This document shows positions 59,326-64,000 of a stretch of 64,000 bases of DNA, one piece after another (position 1 is the stretch's first letter; each line of letters opens with the position of its first letter). The notes beneath the pieces were generated by a model. That model was not told the origin of the DNA, ran no database searches, and saw only the letters and a program-made list of their open reading frames with translations. Origin of the DNA: CAVRXT01 sp963725655 (lineage in GTDB: Bacteria > Acidobacteriota > Terriglobia > Acidiferrales > UBA7541); contig CAVRYY010000003.1 in assembly GCA_963725655.1 (NCBI GenBank), forward strand, positions 1,178,001 to 1,242,000, read 5' to 3'. A program made the translations under genes and the position numbers.

Positions 59326-61221
59326 TTATCTATCCGGAAAGCGTACGTTAAAGATAGTACCAAGTCCAACCCTAGTAGTATATTTGATATCACCGCCGTG
59401 GGCCTGAACGATGACTCTGCAGGTATACAATCCTATTCCCATTCCACCCGTCTTCTCGGTCTCAAATTCCCTAAATAACTTACTTTGCATTTCATCCGCA
59501 ATTCCGGGCCCGTTGTCAGAGACCTGCAGAATATTGTTTAACCCTTCCTTCTCAAGAAGGACGCTAATGTGCTTATCATTTCGGTTCGTCATTTCGTCGA
59601 GAGCATCCACACTGTTCTTCAGGAGGTTTAGAAGTACCATCGAAAACCCTGTTCGGCTGACGCGTGCTGTTTGGCTCTCGGCTGCCTTGACCTCCAATCG
59701 GATTCCTTTTGCGTTGCATTCATGCTCCAAGAATCGACAATCCTCCCGAAGATGTTCGGCCAGATCAAGCTTCTCAACCTTTTCGACATCGCCGCGGGCG
59801 AGTTCAGCGATATACCCGATCGTATCGTCCATCCTCTGAATGTTCTTGTCGATCGCGGCCTCGTATCGGCTAATTAGGGGATCGTTTACCTGTATTGCGG
59901 ACAGCCGATCATGAATGTTGCCGGTTTGAGTTCTTACTACCTGTAATGGCTGACGCAACTCATGACCCAGACCAGCACCCAGCATGCCCAATGCGTGGAG
60001 GCGTGCCCTCTCGAGCTTTATGGCCTTTCGCTGTCTGCCGGCTTTCCATTTTGGCTCGGTCACGAGGATACGAATGTTGCTTTCAAGGTTGCCCAACTGT
60101 TCTTGTAGGAGCGTAACCATCGCCTGCGCGGCCTCGTTGTCTATGAGGGCGTGTCTGCTTGATGTGTCCTTAAGCTGCTGATGTTTGATTCGAGATATTT
60201 CGATGAAACCGTAGAGCCGAGACGGAACGATATGAGCGTGGCCGGCCCTCTTTGCGCGTTTTTCCGAAATGCCCAGCCAATCCGCCGTGGGAGACCCGAA
60301 GGGTTCGAGCCTGACGCCGTCCCTATAAATGCGAACGCTCGGCGAGAGGCCCTTGGACTTGCTCTTTGGAGGGCGCTTCAGAAAATAGAAGAAGTGCCCT
60401 GTCAATCCAATGATACTTTCTGTTTCTGCGCTCGACACGATCGATTCGCGCCGATTTTGAGGGCCTATAGACAGGTTCGAAAGCTTTCTGCTGACTTTGC
60501 CGTCGGATGCGACGCGGAACTCAAGGTCGAGATCCGCTCCGGTCGGTGGTTCCTGCGTGATCAAGCCCGATAGATTAGGCGAACCAGATACCTCGAGAAT
60601 GATTTTAAAGTCCTCAGGAGCATGAAATGGGTTCAAAAGCTCTGATAGCATGGCCCTAAGTTTTTCAATGCGAGCTCTTTTCCAGTCACTATTCAGCTTT
60701 GTCAGCTCCAGGAGTGTCCCCGTTTGTCCCTTCGGCAGATCAGTCGATGGTAAAAATTCGAATGGGATTCGGACCTTATCGAATTTTTGAGACTTGTCTT
60801 GAAAGCGGTTCCAATCGAAATCTACCTTGAGTGTTTTTGTGTCATCCGCCTCCGATTTCGTCAGAACCGTCAGTTTGCTAGCCAGACGTGATGCGGAGAA
60901 ACGTCCAATGCCCTTTTCGCCGGTCGGAATCCTTGCAGCAGATGACGCTTGGTCGGGGCGGTCGCTGTAGCCCGCGACCATGAAAAGATGTTCGAAGTCC
61001 AGCCTGGACATCCCTTGGCCGTCGTCCTGGATCCGTATAAGCCCCGGTCGCTTTTCGGTATTTGGATGAATTGTTACCGTTACTGTTCTAGCGTTCGAAT
61101 CATAGGCGTTCTTAACCAGTTCAACCACCGCGTCTTCGTCGCTCGCAACAAGTTCTTGACCAATGATTCGCAGGAGATTGGCCGAGACTGTGAAATAGAA
61201 ACCGGACCTTTCCTGAGTCAT
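59326..61221 (-). CDS. Double-ATPase sensor kinase: N-terminal Hsp90/MORC-like domain plus C-terminal histidine kinase
   Basis: 631 residues, soluble. The N-terminal GHKL ATPase has ELVKNAYDSNA (34-44), DDGQGM (66-71) and GEKGIGRFSASRL (101-113), as in Hsp90/MutL/MORC proteins. A middle region (about 130-340) looks like the ribosomal-S5-fold part of such ATPases. Residues 365-410 are a probable coiled coil. The dimerisation/phospho-acceptor helix has His420 in GAGLGHELRQPLQVV. The kinase ATP site has NLLKNSVDAL (532-541), DNGPGI (569-574) and GMGIGLYTCRVIVQAHGG (593-610). No transmembrane or PAS sensor is present, so the N-terminal ATPase is the likely sensor. Between the methyltransferase and receiver genes in a tight operon. 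Confidence 0.93.
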   Translation of the reverse strand: MTQERSGFYFTVSANLLRIIGQELVASDEDAVVELVKNAYDSNARTVTVTIHPNTEKRPGLIRIQDDGQGMSRLDFEHLFMVAGYSDRPDQASSAARIPTGEKGIGRFSASRLASKLTVLTKSEADDTKTLKVDFDWNRFQDKSQKFDKVRIPFEFLPSTDLPKGQTGTLLELTKLNSDWKRARIEKLRAMLSELLNPFHAPEDFKIILEVSGSPNLSGLITQEPPTGADLDLEFRVASDGKVSRKLSNLSIGPQNRRESIVSSAETESIIGLTGHFFYFLKRPPKSKSKGLSPSVRIYRDGVRLEPFGSPTADWLGISEKRAKRAGHAHIVPSRLYGFIEISRIKHQQLKDTSSRHALIDNEAAQAMVTLLQEQLGNLESNIRILVTEPKWKAGRQRKAIKLERARLHALGMLGAGLGHELRQPLQVVRTQTGNIHDRLSAIQVNDPLISRYEAAIDKNIQRMDDTIGYIAELARGDVEKVEKLDLAEHLREDCRFLEHECNAKGIRLEVKAAESQTARVSRTGFSMVLLNLLKNSVDALDEMTNRNDKHISVLLEKEGLNNILQVSDNGPGIADEMQSKLFREFETEKTGGMGIGLYTCRVIVQAHGGDIKYTTRVGLGTIFNVRFPDR

Positions 61222-61223
61222 GT

Positions 61224-62546
61224 CTAGACCTTCCTAAGGGCTACAAGTGACTCCCTCAAAAAATGATTTCCGGCCAATCGTCGCCGAAAGTTTCGTGCAA
61301 TGGCGATTCGGATTACGTCAAATCCCACCGCACGCCCGATCACTGAGACGAGGAGATCAGTTGGAATCAGGTAAGGCAAGTGTTTGCCGCCATGAAGAGA
61401 GTTTCCAACGACGATTGCCGCGATACCGTTCTTCCGCAGTAACCGAAACTGCTCGCGCAAGGAGGACCAAAGGTCAAGAGCATAGCCGAGAATAACGCGA
61501 TGCCGGTGTCGCTCAGAGCTAGATCGCGTTCGACGCAAAATGGGACCTAGGACATCTCGAAGTATTCCCTTTTCGAGTAAAATTCTAAAGTCGCCGGGCA
61601 GCTGAGGAAGCAGTACGGATGGATGGCTTCGGAATGTACCGCGCCTAAGTTGGAGGAATTCCTCCTGTTCGGTAACGAACCCGAGAAGCCAGAGTTCCAG
61701 TTTATAAACCTCCGAATAGTCAATGTTGTTGGGATAGGGGGGCGATGTCAGGACAAGGTCCATCGAGGAATCGTCAATTCCTTGTATGGCAACGCGTCTA
61801 CCGTCCCCTAGGACGACGGTCGGCGTCGTCGGACGCGGTATCGTTTGCTGCATAAACCTAACGTCCGTGGCGATCTCTCGCCACTTCTCCATCAGTACGG
61901 CATTTGCGAGCTGGCGCTCCTTGGTGACGATCCGAAGGGCACGGCCATCTTTGCGAATCTTGCTGAGTTGTTCCACTGAAGCGGCGACTCCCAAGAGCAG
62001 TGCGTCGTGATTTGCGGACTTCCCATGAGATTTCAGTGCATCTCTAATCGCCAACAGACGCTTGGACAAATGTCGGCTAATGCACCGGCCTGTTGTCAGG
62101 CTTGACAACCTGGGAATGTCAACGTCGGCTAAACACGAAGTTGCTAGCGTTTCCTCGGCTAGCTCCATAATTGTTTGCGGATTCATTTCCGGCCATCTAA
62201 CCTTGGTCTGGGCAACGAAATGAATGAGCGGATTTCGCTCCACGCCCCACGCAGCGATTGAGATCGAGTGGGACAGTTCTTGTGCGCTGACAAGGGTTGT
62301 GCCAGCCCCGCAAAAGGGATCCAGAACTCGAAGGCTTGTTGATTCCGCTAGTCCGAGCGATTCAAGCGTCGCGCTCAGTAGCTCGGCGGAAAACCCTTCT
62401 TTGAATCGAAACCAACGGTGGATTGGCCGTCGTTCATTGCTCCCAGGCACCACGAGGCGCTTGAATTCCATCGCGAGGTCAACAGGCATCGACTCTTCGA
62501 GTTTTCTATATCTTCTTAGCTCGGGTAATTGTTTTTCTAGGATCAT
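61224..62546 (-). CDS. DNA methyltransferase with TSPPY motif (N4-cytosine/N6-adenine class)
   Basis: 440 residues. SAM motif DPFCGAGTT at 76-84 precedes the catalytic TSPPY at 267-271 (VLTSPPYPNNIDYSEVYKLELW). TSPPY is most typical of N4-cytosine methylases. The N-terminal RPIHRWFRFKEGFSAELL is shared with site-specific DNA methylases that I have seen next to defence genes. The 180 residues between the motifs may include the target recognition domain. No restriction endonuclease gene is adjacent. It is the first gene of the operon, ending 2 bases before the kinase start. Confidence 0.9.
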   Translation of the reverse strand: MILEKQLPELRRYRKLEESMPVDLAMEFKRLVVPGSNERRPIHRWFRFKEGFSAELLSATLESLGLAESTSLRVLDPFCGAGTTLVSAQELSHSISIAAWGVERNPLIHFVAQTKVRWPEMNPQTIMELAEETLATSCLADVDIPRLSSLTTGRCISRHLSKRLLAIRDALKSHGKSANHDALLLGVAASVEQLSKIRKDGRALRIVTKERQLANAVLMEKWREIATDVRFMQQTIPRPTTPTVVLGDGRRVAIQGIDDSSMDLVLTSPPYPNNIDYSEVYKLELWLLGFVTEQEEFLQLRRGTFRSHPSVLLPQLPGDFRILLEKGILRDVLGPILRRTRSSSERHRHRVILGYALDLWSSLREQFRLLRKNGIAAIVVGNSLHGGKHLPYLIPTDLLVSVIGRAVGFDVIRIAIARNFRRRLAGNHFLRESLVALRKV

Positions 62547-62967
62547 CGGTTCGGATGGTGCCCCTTACACTCAAAGGCCCGTACTCGCTGGATCAACTGG
62601 CTTTGCCGATTGCGACTGCGTCCGAGAACACTTCCTGCGTCGTGGAGTCCGAGCTCAACTGATAGATATTCATCAAGATACATCAAGAGGGCGCATCTCG
62701 CTCATGTTTCAGATTGCCACGTCACCGTGAGTTCTCGGTTAGACCGGAAGCGTCGATCGGTGAATTGACGCTGAAACCGCGACCGGGAATCAACCGCTGT
62801 TCGCAGCAAGCCAGAGGTGACGTGTAGCTCAGGAGGGGACCCGTCGGTTGCTAGCCGCGGGCAAGGCTTGCGAAATCGGGACAGGCGTAGGCGACGCGCT
62901 ACCCCGATTCACGGCTAAGAACGCGGCCATGGCCTCCGGCGGAGATGCCCCTCGCGATCAACCCAAC
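62547..62967. other. Intergenic region between the methyltransferase operon and smc
   Basis: 421 bases that must contain the promoter of the minus-strand operon and the 3' end signals of smc. I find no convincing promoter hexamers, repeats or RNA gene. Confidence 0.4.
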
Positions 62968-64000
62968 TCAAGCGGCGTTGGTTTTGGCCATGGCTTGTTC
63001 GGGGGCTTCGTCCCACCTTACTGAGACCAACTTTGAGACGCCGGGCTCTTGCATGGTTACGCCGTAGAGGACTGAGCCCATCTCCATGGTTCTGCGGTTG
63101 TGGGTGACTACTATGAATTGGGTTTCGCCGCCCATTTCGCGGAGCATTTTGTTGAAGCGGCCTACGTTGGCTTCGTCCAGGGGGGCGTCTACTTCGTCCA
63201 GGATGCAGAAGGGGCTGGGCTGGTAGCGGAAGACGGCGATCAGTAGGGAGAGGGCGGTCAGGGCCTTTTCTCCGCCGGAGAGCAGCAGGATATTTTGCAG
63301 GCGCTTGCCGGGCGGCTGGGCCACGATGTCGATGCCGCACTCGCCACTGCTGTCTGGCTCGGTTAGGCGCATCTCCCCCGAACCCCCTCCGAATAGCGTT
63401 TGGAAGGCGATGGCGAAGCTGGCGTTGATGGCGGCGAAGGCGTCGTCGAATTTCTGGCGGGAGACGGTGTCGAGTTCGTTGATGGCCAGGCGGGTGTTTT
63501 CGATGGACTGCAGCAAATCGTCGCGCTCGCGGCGGAGGAAGGTGTCGCGCTCTTCGCATTGCTGGAATTCTTCGAGGGCCATCATGTTGACTGGACCCAT
63601 GGCTTCGATGCGAGTCTTCATGGCCTGGCAATTGGTTTCGGCTTCGGCTAATTCGGCGGCGGGGAGCAGATCGGGTTCGAGGCCGATCAGCTCTTCGGGC
63701 TGGGCGTTGAGTTCAGTGATGCAGGTCTGGCGCATGTACTCGCGGTCGGAATCGTTGCGGGCCTTTTCGATTTCGCGATGGCTGCGGGAGGCGCGAACGT
63801 CGTCTAGGGTCTGGCGGTCGGTGCGGAGCGCGTCGTCCAGATTGGCGGCGCGGCTGCGGGCTTCTTCCCATTCGGTTTCGAGCTGGGTCTTGCGCTCTTC
63901 CATGCGCGACTTTTCTTCGCGGAAGGATTCCATCTGGCGGATGGTCTCGGCGCTGTTGGCGGCGAGTTCTTCGCGTTCCTGGGTGAGGTGAGCTTCCTGG
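62968..64000 (-). CDS. smc: Chromosome segregation ATPase SMC, C-terminal part (5' truncated by the window)
   Basis: The frame is open through the end of the window, so at least 344 C-terminal residues are visible. The first part is coiled coil rich in Glu, Arg and Gln. The head then shows MGPVNMMALEEF, FGGGSGEMRLTEP, the signature LLSGGEKALTALSLLIAVF and Walker B CILDEVDAPLDEANVGRF, then QFIVVTHNRRTMEMGSVLYGVTMQEPGVSKLVSV. SMC forms the condensin ring that ParB loads at parS in many bacteria. It flanks the accessory region on its right side. Confidence 0.96.
   Translation of the reverse strand, partial: QEAHLTQEREELAANSAETIRQMESFREEKSRMEERKTQLETEWEEARSRAANLDDALRTDRQTLDDVRASRSHREIEKARNDSDREYMRQTCITELNAQPEELIGLEPDLLPAAELAEAETNCQAMKTRIEAMGPVNMMALEEFQQCEERDTFLRRERDDLLQSIENTRLAINELDTVSRQKFDDAFAAINASFAIAFQTLFGGGSGEMRLTEPDSSGECGIDIVAQPPGKRLQNILLLSGGEKALTALSLLIAVFRYQPSPFCILDEVDAPLDEANVGRFNKMLREMGGETQFIVVTHNRRTMEMGSVLYGVTMQEPGVSKLVSVRWDEAPEQAMAKTNAA

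Noticed and set aside
59400..60600. Small plus-strand frames inside the double-ATPase kinase
   Set aside because: Antisense to a gene with two complete ATP sites; no independent support.
62805..62900. tRNA-like stretch with GTAGCTCAGGAGGG
   Set aside because: No acceptor stem, anticodon arm or T-loop can be drawn around it.

Overview
The window reads as a high-GC bacterial chromosome segment. The best guess for its source is a member of the Acidobacteriota (Terriglobia/Koribacter-like). This is inferred from the style of the gene content: a secreted protein rich in Ig-like repeats, a VWFA-type exported protein, a fused LptC/LptA-like protein, a lone BMC shell gene with its aldehyde dehydrogenase, and an rpoN-rapZ pair beside lpt genes. 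No rRNA or tRNA gene was found, so the placement rests on protein recognition only.

Layout. 0-5.2 kb: the end of a possible pilus-related protein, then a minus-strand operon for a secreted lipoprotein, an exported protein and a metzincin-like protease. 5.5-13.9 kb: small hypotheticals, an SDR39U1 epimerase, a fused MoaD-MoaE, a VWA protein, an inositol-phosphatase-like enzyme, an ECF sigma/anti-sigma pair, a Tat-exported deaminase and an AlkD-like repair protein. 13.9-19.4 kb: a nucleoside salvage operon (pyrimidine phosphorylase, NupC-type transporter, purine nucleoside phosphorylase, cytidine deaminase and a frameshifted exported amidohydrolase). 19.4-26.1 kb: a HEAT-like protein, a RodZ-like protein, a GAF-GGDEF cyclase, a PLP decarboxylase and a Tat-exported Acg-type nitroreductase.

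26.4-43.9 kb is the conserved core: a microcompartment shell protein and an aldehyde dehydrogenase with an unusual C-terminal tail, then lptC/A, lptB, rpoN, rapZ, an MsbA-like exporter, yicC, gmk, rpoZ, coaBC, a family 4 uracil-DNA glycosylase, a DMT permease and priA. 44.5-53.2 kb: a site-2 protease, an HU-like protein, dcd, a MarR-headed redox cluster (pirin, DoxX, nitroreductase), an SDR, a TPR protein, a Fis-type HTH protein and purC.

53.3-62.9 kb looks like an accessory region. It starts with two parS-like sites and about 2 kb of repeats and hairpins without genes. An arsenic module follows (arsM divergent from arsR-arsC-aquaporin, with a near-ideal ArsR operator). Then comes a visibly less GC-rich four-gene minus-strand operon: a TSPPY DNA methyltransferase, a protein with both an Hsp90/MORC-like ATPase and a histidine kinase core, a stand-alone receiver protein and a PIN-domain nuclease broken by a frameshift. 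That operon is the best candidate for an undescribed system, plausibly phage defence. The window ends inside smc.
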